The notes: generated from the letters alone by a model not told the origin. Shown: positions 1-9,106, numbered from the stretch's first letter. The stretch: 64,000 bases of DNA from Oscillospiraceae bacterium (GCA_017405465.1 JAFRAJ010000016.1:110818-174817), one strand, 5' to 3'. Numbers and translations: made by a program.

Positions 1-1
1 G

Positions 2-1003
2 ATGACCATGTATGCCTCCAATGCCGGAAAGTCCGGAGGCGAGTTCTTTACGCCTGCTGATGTTTCTGAACTCCTGACCAGACTGGGGACAGTAGGCAAA
101 ACGGAAGTCAATAAGGTCTATGATCCTGCCTGTGGTTCTGGTTCTCTTCTTCTGAAGGCTGAAAAAGTCCTTGGCCGAGATGGAGTTCGTAACGGTTTCT
201 TCGGGCAGGAAATCAATATCACGACATACAACCTTTGCCGCATCAATATGTTCCTGCATGATGTCGGCTTCGATCATTTTGATATCGCCTGCGAGGACAC
301 TTTGACAAGCCCGCAGCACTGGGATGACGAGCCTTTTGAACTGATCGTCTCAAATCCGCCTTACAGCATCAAGTGGGCCGGTGATGAAAATCCGTTGCTG
401 ATCAACGACCCTCGTTTTTCGCCTGCCGGAGTGCTGGCTCCGAAGAGCAAGGCTGATCTGGCGTTCATCATGCACAGTCTCTCATGGCTGGCTCCGAACG
501 GGACAGCTGCAATCGTCTGCTTCCCTGGTATCATGTATCGTGGTGGCGCTGAACAGAAGATTCGTAAATATCTCGTTGATAATAACTTTATCGACTGTGT
601 GATCCAGCTTCCGAGCAACCTTTTCTTCGGAACGTCTATTGCTACCTGCATTATGGTGCTGAAGAAAGGTAAAGCCGACAGCAAGGTGCTGTTTATCGAC
701 GCTACGAACGAGTGCATCAAGGTCACGAACAACAATAAGCTGACACAGGCCAATATGGATCGTATCGTAGATACCTATGCAGGTCGCCTGGAAGAACCGC
801 ATTTCTCTCATCTGGCAAGCTATGATGAGATCACAGAGAGTGACTATAATCTCTCAGTGTCAACTTATGTAGAAGCAGCTGATACCAGAGAAATAATTGA
901 CATCAAAAAACTTAATGCTGAAATCGAAGAGATAGTCGCACGCGAGGATACATTAAGAAAAGAAATTGCCGCTATCATCGAAGAAATTGAGGTGGCAGAA
1001 TGA
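2..1003 (+). CDS. hsdM: Type I restriction-modification DNA methyltransferase subunit (HsdM), 5' truncated by window edge
   Basis: This is the adenine-N6 methyltransferase subunit of a type I restriction-modification complex (M2S, or R2M2S with the endonuclease). The visible 333 residues contain the SAM-binding motif DPACGSG (about residues 41-47) and the catalytic NPPY motif (about 118-121), in the order usual for gamma-class N6-adenine methyltransferases. Full HsdM proteins are near 500 residues, so the N-terminal helical domain probably lies left of the window and the first ATG here is probably internal. The stop overlaps the hsdS start by four bases (ATGA), so the two subunits are translationally coupled. 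The C-terminus (ELNAEIEEIVAREDTLRKEI) is helical, as expected for the segment that packs against HsdS. Confidence 0.93.
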   Translation: MTMYASNAGKSGGEFFTPADVSELLTRLGTVGKTEVNKVYDPACGSGSLLLKAEKVLGRDGVRNGFFGQEINITTYNLCRINMFLHDVGFDHFDIACEDTLTSPQHWDDEPFELIVSNPPYSIKWAGDENPLLINDPRFSPAGVLAPKSKADLAFIMHSLSWLAPNGTAAIVCFPGIMYRGGAEQKIRKYLVDNNFIDCVIQLPSNLFFGTSIATCIMVLKKGKADSKVLFIDATNECIKVTNNNKLTQANMDRIVDTYAGRLEEPHFSHLASYDEITESDYNLSVSTYVEAADTREIIDIKKLNAEIEEIVAREDTLRKEIAAIIEEIEVAE

Positions 1004-2835
1004 GCAGATTGGATGAGTTAATTGCCGAACTATGTCCCAATGGAGTTGAATATAAGACAATTGGCGAAATTGCAACTGATATCTTCAGAGGGTCTGGGAT
1101 AAAACGAGATCAAATAACAGAGACAGGAACACCCTGTGTAAGGTACGGGGAAATATACACTACATATGGGGTGTGGTTTGAAACTTGTGTTTCTCACACA
1201 GATGAATCAATAATCCAATCGCCTAAATATTTTGAGCATGGTGATATCCTTTTTGCTATTACAGGAGAAAGTGTAGAGGATATTGCAAAGTCATGTGCTT
1301 ATGGAGGATATGAACGATGCTTGGCGGGAGGCGATATCGTAGTCCTTAAACATAATCAAGATCCTAAATATCTCGCATATGCTCTAACAACAACTAACGC
1401 TCGGCTTCAAAAGTCTAAAGGGAAAGTAAAGAGTAAGGTGGTCCATTCTAGCGTTCCTGCGATTGAGGCTATTAAGATTCCTGTGCCTCCTATGGAGGTA
1501 CAGTGTGAAATTGTCCGCATTTTGGACAATCTCACGGATCTTACAGCGGATCTTACAGCGGATCTTACAGCGGAGCTTACAGCTAGAAAAAAACAATATG
1601 AATATTACCGAAACGAATTACTGACATTTAACCATAACACTAAGGTTGTACCGCTTGAGAGCATAGCTGAAATCAGCACGGGAAGCAGTAATACAAATGA
1701 AGGATTGGAAGAAGGTTTATATCCTTTTTTTGTCCGTTCACAGGAACCACTTCGAAAAAACGAATACGAATATGATGAAACAGCTATCATTACCGCTGGT
1801 GATGGAGTTGGTGTTGGCAAGGTTTTCCATTATGTTGAGGGCAAATATGCACTTCATCAAAGAGCATACCGAATTCATATCAATAGCCTGGACGTTTTGC
1901 CACGATACTATTTTCATTATATGAAATCCGCATTTTTACCTTACATACAAAAGACTATGTTTCAAGGATCAGTCGCTTCAATACGGCGGCCTATGCTGAA
2001 TGAATTTCCTGTTCCAGTTCCATCCATACAGGTCCAGGAACGATTAATCAATGTGTTAGATAATTTTGAAACTATCTGTTCTGATCTGAATATCGGCCTT
2101 CCAGCAGAGATAGATGCTCGCCAAAAACAATATGAGTATTATAGAGATTTGCTATTGACGTTCGCAGAGACTGGATCGACAATCTCTGACAGACAGACAG
2201 ACAGACAGACTGAAATAGCGCTCCTTCAGTATGTGTTTGGTTATGCTCCTGTAAAAATTGGTGAGATAGCAACAATCGTTCGTGGTGGCAACTTTCAAAA
2301 GAAGGACTTTGTGGAGGCAGGTAAACCATGCATCCATTATGGTCAGATGTATACCCACTATGGCGTGTATGCAAGCAAGACAATCACTTTTGTGTCCGAT
2401 GAGGTGTTCAATTGTTCCAAGCAGGCACACACCGGAGACATTGTGATGGCAGTTACAAGTGAAAACGTTGATGATGTTTGCAAATGCACAGCCTGGCTTG
2501 GTGAGGAGGACATCGCTGTTAGCGGCCATACAGCGATTGTTCGCCACACACAAAACGCCAAATACTTATCTTACTTTTTCCATTCAGCTGCATTTTACGA
2601 GCAGAAGGTAAAACTGGCTCACGGGACAAAAGTTATTGAGATTACACCGAGCAAGTTAGCTGATGCTATGATCATGCTCCCACCTTTGCAAGAACAGGAG
2701 AAGATTGTAAAAATACTGGATCGCTTCAATTCGCTTTGTAATGACATCTCAGAAGGGCTCCCTGTTGAGATAGAAGCACGTAGGCAGCAGTACGAGTACT
2801 ATAGGGATAAATTGCTTTCTTTCAAGGAGGAGTAA
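1000..2835 (+). CDS. hsdS: Type I restriction specificity subunit with three target-recognition domains (HsdS)
   Basis: HsdS selects the bipartite DNA target of the type I complex. A usual HsdS has two target-recognition domains (TRDs) and about 400 residues; this one has 611 residues and three. TRD1 covers about residues 15-165, TRD2 about 213-345 and TRD3 about 412-555. Each is followed by a conserved helix ending in a QYEYYR motif (near residues 200, 376 and 598). TRD1 and TRD3 resemble each other: both start IGEIAT and keep a G.PC..YG..YT.YGV pattern. The first spacer helix holds the DLTA/TAEL-type repeat known from EcoR124-like systems. Between TRD2 and TRD3 the reading frame passes through a GACA tract (SDRQTDRQTE). 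One GACA unit more or less gives a stop at once and a two-TRD protein of 404-405 residues, the canonical size. The stop is followed directly by an AAGGAGG site and a TTG codon. Confidence 0.93.
   Translation: MSRLDELIAELCPNGVEYKTIGEIATDIFRGSGIKRDQITETGTPCVRYGEIYTTYGVWFETCVSHTDESIIQSPKYFEHGDILFAITGESVEDIAKSCAYGGYERCLAGGDIVVLKHNQDPKYLAYALTTTNARLQKSKGKVKSKVVHSSVPAIEAIKIPVPPMEVQCEIVRILDNLTDLTADLTADLTAELTARKKQYEYYRNELLTFNHNTKVVPLESIAEISTGSSNTNEGLEEGLYPFFVRSQEPLRKNEYEYDETAIITAGDGVGVGKVFHYVEGKYALHQRAYRIHINSLDVLPRYYFHYMKSAFLPYIQKTMFQGSVASIRRPMLNEFPVPVPSIQVQERLINVLDNFETICSDLNIGLPAEIDARQKQYEYYRDLLLTFAETGSTISDRQTDRQTEIALLQYVFGYAPVKIGEIATIVRGGNFQKKDFVEAGKPCIHYGQMYTHYGVYASKTITFVSDEVFNCSKQAHTGDIVMAVTSENVDDVCKCTAWLGEEDIAVSGHTAIVRHTQNAKYLSYFFHSAAFYEQKVKLAHGTKVIEITPSKLADAMIMLPPLQEQEKIVKILDRFNSLCNDISEGLPVEIEARRQQYEYYRDKLLSFKEE
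1537..1584 (+). repeat. 12-bp tandem repeat in the hsdS spacer helix
   Basis: Three perfect copies of GATCTTACAGCG (1537-1548, 1549-1560, 1561-1572) are followed by a fourth diverged copy, GAGCTTACAGCT (1573-1584). They encode DLTA-DLTA-DLTA-ELTA, four residues per unit. In EcoR124-type HsdS, a change in the number of TAEL units alters the spacing between the two half-sites. The same effect is inferred here. Confidence 0.9.
2188..2210 (+). repeat. GACA tetranucleotide tract inside hsdS (probable phase-variation switch)
   Basis: The tract is 23 bases, or 5.75 units of GACA, and is read in frame as DRQTDRQT. Removing one unit gives ...AGA CTG AAA TAG; adding one gives ...ACA GAC TGA. Both changes stop translation just after TRD2, so slipped-strand mispairing would toggle three-TRD and two-TRD forms. 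Confidence 0.88.
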
Positions 2836-2847
2836 TTGAGCAATAGC

Positions 2848-2857
2848 AAAAAAAAAA
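2848..2857 (+). other. A10 homopolymer that separates a good TTG start from the downstream membrane-protein frame
   Basis: The AAGGAGG at 2824-2830 at the end of hsdS is well placed for a TTG at 2836, directly after the hsdS stop. As written, that frame ends at 2881-2883 after 15 codons. With eleven As the frame would run without a stop into the membrane protein that starts at 2925, adding a Lys/Ser-rich N-terminus of 30 residues before its first methionine. Possible causes are slippage, programmed frameshifting, a phase-variable tract or a homopolymer sequencing error. Confidence 0.6.
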
Positions 2858-2924
2858 GAAAAACAAACAGTCAAAGAAGATAAACAAGACAGCTTCATCT
2901 TCTATAGATTCTGTTAAGGAAGGA

Positions 2925-3473
2925 ATGTCACCAGATTCTTTGCGAGAGGTGATTGTAGATTCACTTCTTTTATATGACCAAAGGAAGGTTGATCTAGCCA
3001 AACAAGCGGAAGAAATAGAAGCCCAGAAAAGGCAAAAACTAATAGGATATAAGGATTACTCGAATCGCAAATTAATTCCTCGAGCGTTTCTGACTTTTCT
3101 CAATCGAACATGGGTGTTGTTAAAAATCTTATTTATGCGTAAAGATAAGATCAGCGGAGAATATGTGACTACCAGTCTTATGTCAACAGCCGTGTCATCA
3201 TTGTTTGGCTTAATTAAATGGATTCTGTGGATCATAGCAGCTGTACTGTTATTGAAGTATCCCTTGTCGTTTGTAATACCGAGCATACCCGCTATAAAGA
3301 TGTCTCTTTATCTGGTCTATATCGGTATAGCTATACTTGCATTTGAATTTGCGCAGGTTTTCCGTATTGCAAGCATAGAGATAGAAAAGACGCAAGATCG
3401 CAACTACATTGTGGACATCTTTGCTGCCGTAACAGCGATAGTTTCCATTATTATTTCTCTTGTAATTAGATAA
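2925..3473 (+). CDS. Small multi-pass membrane protein between hsdS and hsdR
   Basis: I do not recognise this 182-residue protein as a named family. Residues 1-50 are charged and probably helical. They are followed by three or four hydrophobic segments, at roughly 85-115, 120-142 and 160-182. The ATG at 2925 has an AAGGAAGGA stretch directly upstream. A stronger site serves the TTG at 2836, which is out of frame by one base through the A10 run. The gene lies inside the hsd operon, 14 bases before hsdR. Unknown membrane proteins are sometimes cargo between restriction genes. A role in restriction, such as envelope localisation of the complex, is only a guess. Confidence 0.7.
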   Translation: MSPDSLREVIVDSLLLYDQRKVDLAKQAEEIEAQKRQKLIGYKDYSNRKLIPRAFLTFLNRTWVLLKILFMRKDKISGEYVTTSLMSTAVSSLFGLIKWILWIIAAVLLLKYPLSFVIPSIPAIKMSLYLVYIGIAILAFEFAQVFRIASIEIEKTQDRNYIVDIFAAVTAIVSIIISLVIR

Positions 3474-3487
3474 GGAGCTGTTTCGTA

Positions 3488-6400
3488 ATGCCGTATTTCA
3501 ATATCGTTGCGCAGACAAGTGAAAATACAGTTGTCACGGAATATGAACCAGTAAAGACTCGTTCAGACAGTTATCAAAGCGAGGCTGATCTGGAGAAGGA
3601 ATTCATACGCATGCTTTCTGAGCAAGGGTATGAATACCTTTCTATCCATACAGAGAATGATCTGTTAGTGAACCTCCGTAAACAGATCGAGAAGCTTAAC
3701 AGCTATCAGTTTTCAGACAATGAGTGGAGTTCGTTTCTCTCGAACAGCATTGCTAACCCTAATGAACATATTGTTGAAAAGACCAGGAAGATCCAGGAAG
3801 ACTATGTTCAAGTCCTCAAGCGTGACGATGGTACCAGCAAGAACATCTCATTGATAGACAAAAAGAACATCCATAACAATTATCTTCAGGTCATCAACCA
3901 ATATGCCATTAGTCAGGGACAGGGAGCTAAGCATGACAACCGTTACGACGTGACAATCCTAGTCAATGGATTGCCATTGGTTCATGTGGAACTCAAGAGA
4001 CGTGGCGTAGCAATTCGCGAGGCGTTCAATCAGATAAGCAGGTATCAGCGAGACTCATTCTGGGCAGGATGCGGTCTATATGAGTATGTTCAGATATTTG
4101 TTATCAGCAACGGAACCAACACAAAATACTATTCCAACAGTACGAGGTTCAACGCGATCAAAGATCATCAGTCCGGAACCAGCAAGAAGGAAAAGACATC
4201 CAATAGTTTTGAGTTCACTTCATATTGGGCTGACAGCAACAACAAGGTCATACCGGATCTGGTTGACTTCACTCGTACGTTCTTTGCAAGACATACAATC
4301 CTGAACATTCTGACTAAGTATTGCATCTTCACATCAGAGAACATGCTGATGGTCATGAGACCGTATCAGATCACAGCGACGGAGCGTATTCTAAACCGTA
4401 TCGACATAGCAAACAACTACAAGAAGTACGGATCGGTAGCTGGAGGCGGATATATCTGGCATACGACCGGATCAGGAAAGACGCTGACTTCCTTTAAGAC
4501 TGCAAGACAGGCTTCTCAGCTTCCATATATCGATAAAGTTCTGTTCGTCGTGGACCGCAAAGACCTGGACTACCAGACTATGAAGGAGTACGATCGCTTT
4601 GAGAAAGGCGCAGCAAACAGCAACACGAATACAGCCATTCTTAAACGACAGCTGGAGGATCCTAACTCTCATATCATCATCACGACAATACAGAAGCTCT
4701 CGACTTTTATAAAGAGGAATCCTGAACACGACGTATATGACAAGCATGTGGTCATCATCTTTGATGAGTGCCACCGCAGCCAGTTTGGTGACATGCATAC
4801 TGCTATAGTCAGACATTTCAATAAGTATCACTTGTTTGGGTTTACCGGCACACCTATCTTTGCAGCGAATGCCGGCCACGTAAAGAATCCGCAACTGTTT
4901 ACGACAGAACAGACGTTCGGAGATCAGTTGCATTCATATACCATCGTTGACGCGATCAACGATAAGAACGTACTCCCATTTAAGGTAGATTATATAAAGA
5001 CCATGGATACCGATCCGGATATCGATGACAAGCAGGTCTATGATATCGACAGGGAAAGAGCGTTCATGGCCCCTAAGAGAATAGAACTTGTAACGAAGTA
5101 TATTCTCGATCACTTCGATCAGAAGACATATCGAGGAGATAAGGCCTACGTTTTCAATTCATTGATGAACATATCTGCGGTGGCTTCTTCTGAACGTGGT
5201 ACTGTTGAAGAAGTTAAGCAGAAACAGCGCATTAGCGGATTCAACGCGATATTCTGCGTTGCTTCTGTGCCTATGGCTAAACTGTATTATCAGGAATTTC
5301 AAAAACAAATGGCTGCTGATCCTTCAAAGAAGCTGAGGATAGCAACCATCTACAGCTATAGCGCTAATGAGGAAGATCCAGACGGAGATCTCCCAGGAGA
5401 AGAGAACAGCGAGGATACTAGCGGACTTGATAAGACGAGCCGCGACTTCCTGGAGTCTGCTATCCAGGATTACAACAAGATGTTTAATACGAACTACTCC
5501 ACAGACGGAGACAGGTTCCAAAACTACTACAAAGACGTATCCCTCAGGATGAAGAACAAAGAACTTGATTTGTTGATCGTAGTGAATATGTTCCTCACGG
5601 GATTTGACGCAACGACGCTGAATACTCTATGGGTGGATAAGAACCTCAGAATGCATGGATTGATCCAGGCATTCAGTAGAACCAACCGTATCCTCAACAG
5701 CATCAAGACGTTCGGAAACATAGTGTGCTTCCGTAACCTGCAGAAGCGTGTTGATGACGCTATCTCGCTGTTTGGTGACAAGGACGCCGGAGGTATAGTG
5801 CTTCTGCAAAAATTCGATGCATATTATTACGGATATATCGATGATGATGGGAAACAGCATCGAGGCTTCGTGGATATGATCAGTGAGCTTACGGAGAAGT
5901 TCCCATTGTCAGAGCCGCAGATCATCGGAGAGCAGAACCAGAAAGACTTCATAGTGCTGTTTGGAGCTGTCCTCAGAATGAGAAATCTGCTTTCATCGTT
6001 TGATGAATTTGCCGGGAAAGAGATTCTGACTGACAGAGAACTGCAGGATTACCTTAGCAGGTATCAGGATCTTCGCGATGAATGGCGAAACAAAAAAGAC
6101 GGTGGGGCAAAGGAAGATATCGTTGATGACCTTGTCTTTGAAGTCGAACTGGTCAAACAGATAGAGATCAATATTGACTATATTTTGCTTTTGGTTCAGA
6201 AGTATCACGACACGAACTGCACTGACAAGGAAGTGTTGGTTGATATCCAAAAGGCGATAGGGTCTAGCCCAGAACTGCGTAGTAAGAAGACGCTGATTGA
6301 GACTTTTATAGAAGGACTCAACGATGTCGGCGATGTCATGGAAGGGTGGACACGTTTCGTAGAAAGGGAACGTGAAAGACAGCTAAAAGAGATTATTCAG

Positions 6401-6748
6401 GAAGAGAATCTCAAGGAAGCGGAAACAAGAAAGTTTATAGAAAACTCTTTCCACGACGGAGAGATACGTACTATCGGAACAGATATTGATAAACTGTTGC
6501 CGCCTGTATCACGCTTCGGAAGTAGTGCACGAGCTGACAAGAAACAGCGTGTCATCGATAAACTGCTAGAGTTCTTTGAAAGGTTCTTCGGATTGGGCGG
6601 AAGCATGATGTCAGATTATAACGAAGAAGTCGAGAAAGAAGAAAAATCAGCGGAATCGATATATGTCGAACCAGCTAGTTACTTTCCGGAAGAAGTCCGG
6701 AAGAAATATGGTCTGGGAGAGTATTACAAAGAGGAAAGTGACACTTAA
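3488..6748 (+). CDS. hsdR: Type I restriction endonuclease subunit (HsdR)
   Basis: HsdR is the motor and nuclease of the type I complex. It translocates unmethylated DNA in an ATP-dependent way and then cuts it. The 1086 residues fit the family length. An N-terminal PD-(D/E)XK nuclease domain is visible (RYDVTIL, then VELKRR at about 165-171), followed by superfamily 2 helicase motifs: Walker A HTTGSGKT (325-332), DECH (426-429) and FTGTP. The C-terminal region is helical and charged, as expected for the segment that docks on HsdM. The start has AAGGAG 11 bases upstream. It is the last hsd gene and is followed after 20 bases by a WYL regulator, so one transcript is likely. Confidence 0.95.
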   Translation: MPYFNIVAQTSENTVVTEYEPVKTRSDSYQSEADLEKEFIRMLSEQGYEYLSIHTENDLLVNLRKQIEKLNSYQFSDNEWSSFLSNSIANPNEHIVEKTRKIQEDYVQVLKRDDGTSKNISLIDKKNIHNNYLQVINQYAISQGQGAKHDNRYDVTILVNGLPLVHVELKRRGVAIREAFNQISRYQRDSFWAGCGLYEYVQIFVISNGTNTKYYSNSTRFNAIKDHQSGTSKKEKTSNSFEFTSYWADSNNKVIPDLVDFTRTFFARHTILNILTKYCIFTSENMLMVMRPYQITATERILNRIDIANNYKKYGSVAGGGYIWHTTGSGKTLTSFKTARQASQLPYIDKVLFVVDRKDLDYQTMKEYDRFEKGAANSNTNTAILKRQLEDPNSHIIITTIQKLSTFIKRNPEHDVYDKHVVIIFDECHRSQFGDMHTAIVRHFNKYHLFGFTGTPIFAANAGHVKNPQLFTTEQTFGDQLHSYTIVDAINDKNVLPFKVDYIKTMDTDPDIDDKQVYDIDRERAFMAPKRIELVTKYILDHFDQKTYRGDKAYVFNSLMNISAVASSERGTVEEVKQKQRISGFNAIFCVASVPMAKLYYQEFQKQMAADPSKKLRIATIYSYSANEEDPDGDLPGEENSEDTSGLDKTSRDFLESAIQDYNKMFNTNYSTDGDRFQNYYKDVSLRMKNKELDLLIVVNMFLTGFDATTLNTLWVDKNLRMHGLIQAFSRTNRILNSIKTFGNIVCFRNLQKRVDDAISLFGDKDAGGIVLLQKFDAYYYGYIDDDGKQHRGFVDMISELTEKFPLSEPQIIGEQNQKDFIVLFGAVLRMRNLLSSFDEFAGKEILTDRELQDYLSRYQDLRDEWRNKKDGGAKEDIVDDLVFEVELVKQIEINIDYILLLVQKYHDTNCTDKEVLVDIQKAIGSSPELRSKKTLIETFIEGLNDVGDVMEGWTRFVERERERQLKEIIQEENLKEAETRKFIENSFHDGEIRTIGTDIDKLLPPVSRFGSSARADKKQRVIDKLLEFFERFFGLGGSMMSDYNEEVEKEEKSAESIYVEPASYFPEEVRKKYGLGEYYKEESDT

Positions 6749-6768
6749 CGATCAAACAGGTAGACAAA

Positions 6769-7722
6769 ATGTTAAATGAAAGAGTCCTTTTGACGCTTAA
6801 ATATCTTTGGGAAGAATCTACTGCAGATAATTATGTTACCTGCGTGGATATCATGCGATATCTGGAAGAACATGGCTTAAAGGCGCCTTCACGCACTACT
6901 GTCTATAAGGATATAAAGCAGCTGCAGATTCTGGGAATCGATATCGAACAGAAAAAAAGCACGCAGAATCATTACTGGATCGGAGACAGAGTGTTCTCAA
7001 CAGCTGAGTTACAGTTGCTTATTGATGCCGTTCAAGCTGCACGGTTCATTTCCAGAAGCAATAGTAATGCGATTATAGATAAGCTGTCCGTCTTTGCTGA
7101 GCCTGGCAATCAGGAACTCCTTAACAGAAGACTTCTTGTCGAGACGCGTCCTAAGTCAACAAATGATAGAGTTTTCCTAAATGTTAATGAACTGCAGTAT
7201 GCAATAGCGCACAAAAAGAAAGTCCAATTTTATTATGTCGATTATTCTTCAGCAAAGAAGAAGGTGTATCGTCACCAAGGACAGAGGTATTCTGTTTCTC
7301 CGTTTTCCATTCTTTGGAACGGAGATAACTACTATATGATCGGATGGTCAGATAATCGTGACATAGTCGCATGCTTTAGAGTCGACAGAATGGACAAGGT
7401 GTCGGCTGTGGACGAGAAGGCGCATTCAAAGCCGCGAGGCTATAAGGAATCAGATTACTATAGCCAGATCTTTTCCATGTATGATGGCCCGGATTGCGAA
7501 GTTGTGCTTTTGTGCCAGAACGATATGATGAACACAATAATCGATCGTTTCGGGACTGGTGTTAACACAGAGATAGTGGACAGAAACACTTTCAAGGCTA
7601 CTGTTACAGTGCATCTGAGCAATAATTTCTTCGGGTGGCTTTGCGCGTTGGCAGGCAAGATAAAGCTTATATCTCCACAGCCAGCGGTGGACCAGCTTCA
7701 TGAATTAGTAGCGAAACTATAA
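6769..7722 (+). CDS. WYL-domain transcriptional regulator
   Basis: The protein has 317 residues with a winged-helix DNA-binding domain at about 1-70 (PSRTTVYKDIKQLQILGI is the recognition-helix region), a WYL domain at about 140-205 (KKVQFYYVDYSS ... VSPFSILWNGDNYYMIGWS) and a WCX-like C-terminal extension. WYL proteins bind nucleic-acid or nucleotide ligands and often repress defence operons (BrxR and CapW types). The gene follows hsdR by 20 bases and precedes the DUF3578 gene by 39, so it most likely regulates the restriction operon or the neighbouring defence genes. No palindrome could be assigned to it with confidence. Confidence 0.88.
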   Translation: MLNERVLLTLKYLWEESTADNYVTCVDIMRYLEEHGLKAPSRTTVYKDIKQLQILGIDIEQKKSTQNHYWIGDRVFSTAELQLLIDAVQAARFISRSNSNAIIDKLSVFAEPGNQELLNRRLLVETRPKSTNDRVFLNVNELQYAIAHKKKVQFYYVDYSSAKKKVYRHQGQRYSVSPFSILWNGDNYYMIGWSDNRDIVACFRVDRMDKVSAVDEKAHSKPRGYKESDYYSQIFSMYDGPDCEVVLLCQNDMMNTIIDRFGTGVNTEIVDRNTFKATVTVHLSNNFFGWLCALAGKIKLISPQPAVDQLHELVAKL

Positions 7723-7761
7723 GAATAGACATCCAGCTAGTTTTTATAGAAGGAGACAGCT

Positions 7762-8970
7762 ATGAAAGAGTCTTTTCAGTATATTCTCGATACATATCAG
7801 AGTTTGCCAGGACGGGTTGATTCAGGTACCAGAACATACAGAGAACTTGTGCACAATTTACCGGCAGAAATAAAAGCGTTGTTTCCGGATCGCGAAGATC
7901 TGATTGTTAAGGGATCTATGGGAAATGGCAACAGGGCAGAATATCCATGGATTTCGATACTTAACAGAAACGTAACTGTCACGACCCAGAAAGGCCTGTA
8001 TGTTGTGTTTCTGTTTAAGAAAGATATGTCGGGCTTCTATCTGACGCTGAACCAGGGGATCACTAATTTCGAGAACCTATATGGAAGAGAGAAGTACGCT
8101 AACGCTCAGAAAGTGTCAGATTACTTCCGGTCCGAAATAACGGATACCACTATTTCTAAGGATCCGATCTATCTGGGTACAAAGCGTGGTGATCTTGGCT
8201 ATGGGTATGAGACTACAACAGTGCTTCAGACTTTCTATCCATCACACGGCTTTACGGATACAGTTTTAAGAAATGATCTTCTTGAGATGATGGATATCTA
8301 TGATTCCATCGTGAAGCATTTTGATTCTGGCAGCTATGATACAGTGATCCAGAGAGTGCTGGCGCAGGAGATGGAGCAGATCATCCCGGCGGAAGAAGCG
8401 GTTGAGATGATCAGAGAGATCGTTGATCCGGATAATGATCTCCCGTTTGGATTTAACCGACAACTTCAGCAGGTCGAACCTTATGTGGATAGAGACAATA
8501 AGTATACAAGGATCACTAACCCCCAGGCAGGAAAGATAGATTACATAAAGAAAGCGATGAGAGATGCGCGTACGGGACTGCTCGGTGAGCAGATGGTAAT
8601 ACAGTACGAGCAGGAAAGACTATCTAGTCTTGGCTTGGAAGAGTATGCAGAAAAGGTCAGGTGGGTATCCAGCGAATCAGACAGCTATGGATATGACATA
8701 CTTTCGTATACTGTACTTCCGGATGGTTCCGTAAAAGAACTGTACATTGAAGTTAAAGCAACCACATCTAAGGTTGACACAGTGTTTTATGTGAGCCGAA
8801 ATGAAGTGGAAAAGTCCAATATTTATGCGGACAGATACTGTGTTTACAGAATTTATGACGCCAACTCGATGTCTCCGAAGTTCTATAAAGCTTTTGGAAG
8901 GATCGAAGACAACTTTATTTTGGATCCGATAACATATATGGCCAGATATAAGGGGCTAGATGCGGCATAG
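7762..8970 (+). CDS. DUF3578 (MrcB N-terminal-like) and DUF3883 protein, probable restriction or defence accessory
   Basis: The N-terminal half (about 1-190) resembles the DUF3578/MrcB_N domain, which is a DNA-recognition module fused to GTPase motors in some McrB-like proteins. Visible segments are YPWISILNRNVTVTTQKGLYVVFLF and the following YLTLNQGITNF block. The C-terminal part (about 270-395) resembles DUF3883: a conserved GLLGEQMVI helix, then GYDILSY and YIEVKATT. This gives a D...ExK arrangement like a PD-(D/E)XK nuclease core. There is no GTPase or helicase domain, so a stand-alone DNA-binding nuclease is possible. AGAAGGAGA precedes the ATG, and a strong terminator follows about 80 bases later, closing the hsd transcript. 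Confidence 0.75.
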   Translation: MKESFQYILDTYQSLPGRVDSGTRTYRELVHNLPAEIKALFPDREDLIVKGSMGNGNRAEYPWISILNRNVTVTTQKGLYVVFLFKKDMSGFYLTLNQGITNFENLYGREKYANAQKVSDYFRSEITDTTISKDPIYLGTKRGDLGYGYETTTVLQTFYPSHGFTDTVLRNDLLEMMDIYDSIVKHFDSGSYDTVIQRVLAQEMEQIIPAEEAVEMIREIVDPDNDLPFGFNRQLQQVEPYVDRDNKYTRITNPQAGKIDYIKKAMRDARTGLLGEQMVIQYEQERLSSLGLEEYAEKVRWVSSESDSYGYDILSYTVLPDGSVKELYIEVKATTSKVDTVFYVSRNEVEKSNIYADRYCVYRIYDANSMSPKFYKAFGRIEDNFILDPITYMARYKGLDAA

Positions 8971-9052
8971 AACAGGTGATTATCGTTACTGCTTCTGATG
9001 TGAGCCACATGGGGAGAAGAGGTTTTAAGGATAAGGCGTAATAAAGAGAATC

Positions 9053-9106
9053 AATCGCAGGAATGGTTCGTGCTAAGATCGTTCCTGCGATTCTTTAGTT
9101 TTTTGC
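9053..9106 (+). terminator. Intrinsic terminator after the hsd/WYL operon
   Basis: An 11-bp perfect stem, AATCGCAGGAA (9053-9063) with TTCCTGCGATT (9082-9092), is followed by a T-rich tail ending in TTTTTT. It separates the restriction transcript from the large signalling operon. Confidence 0.85.
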
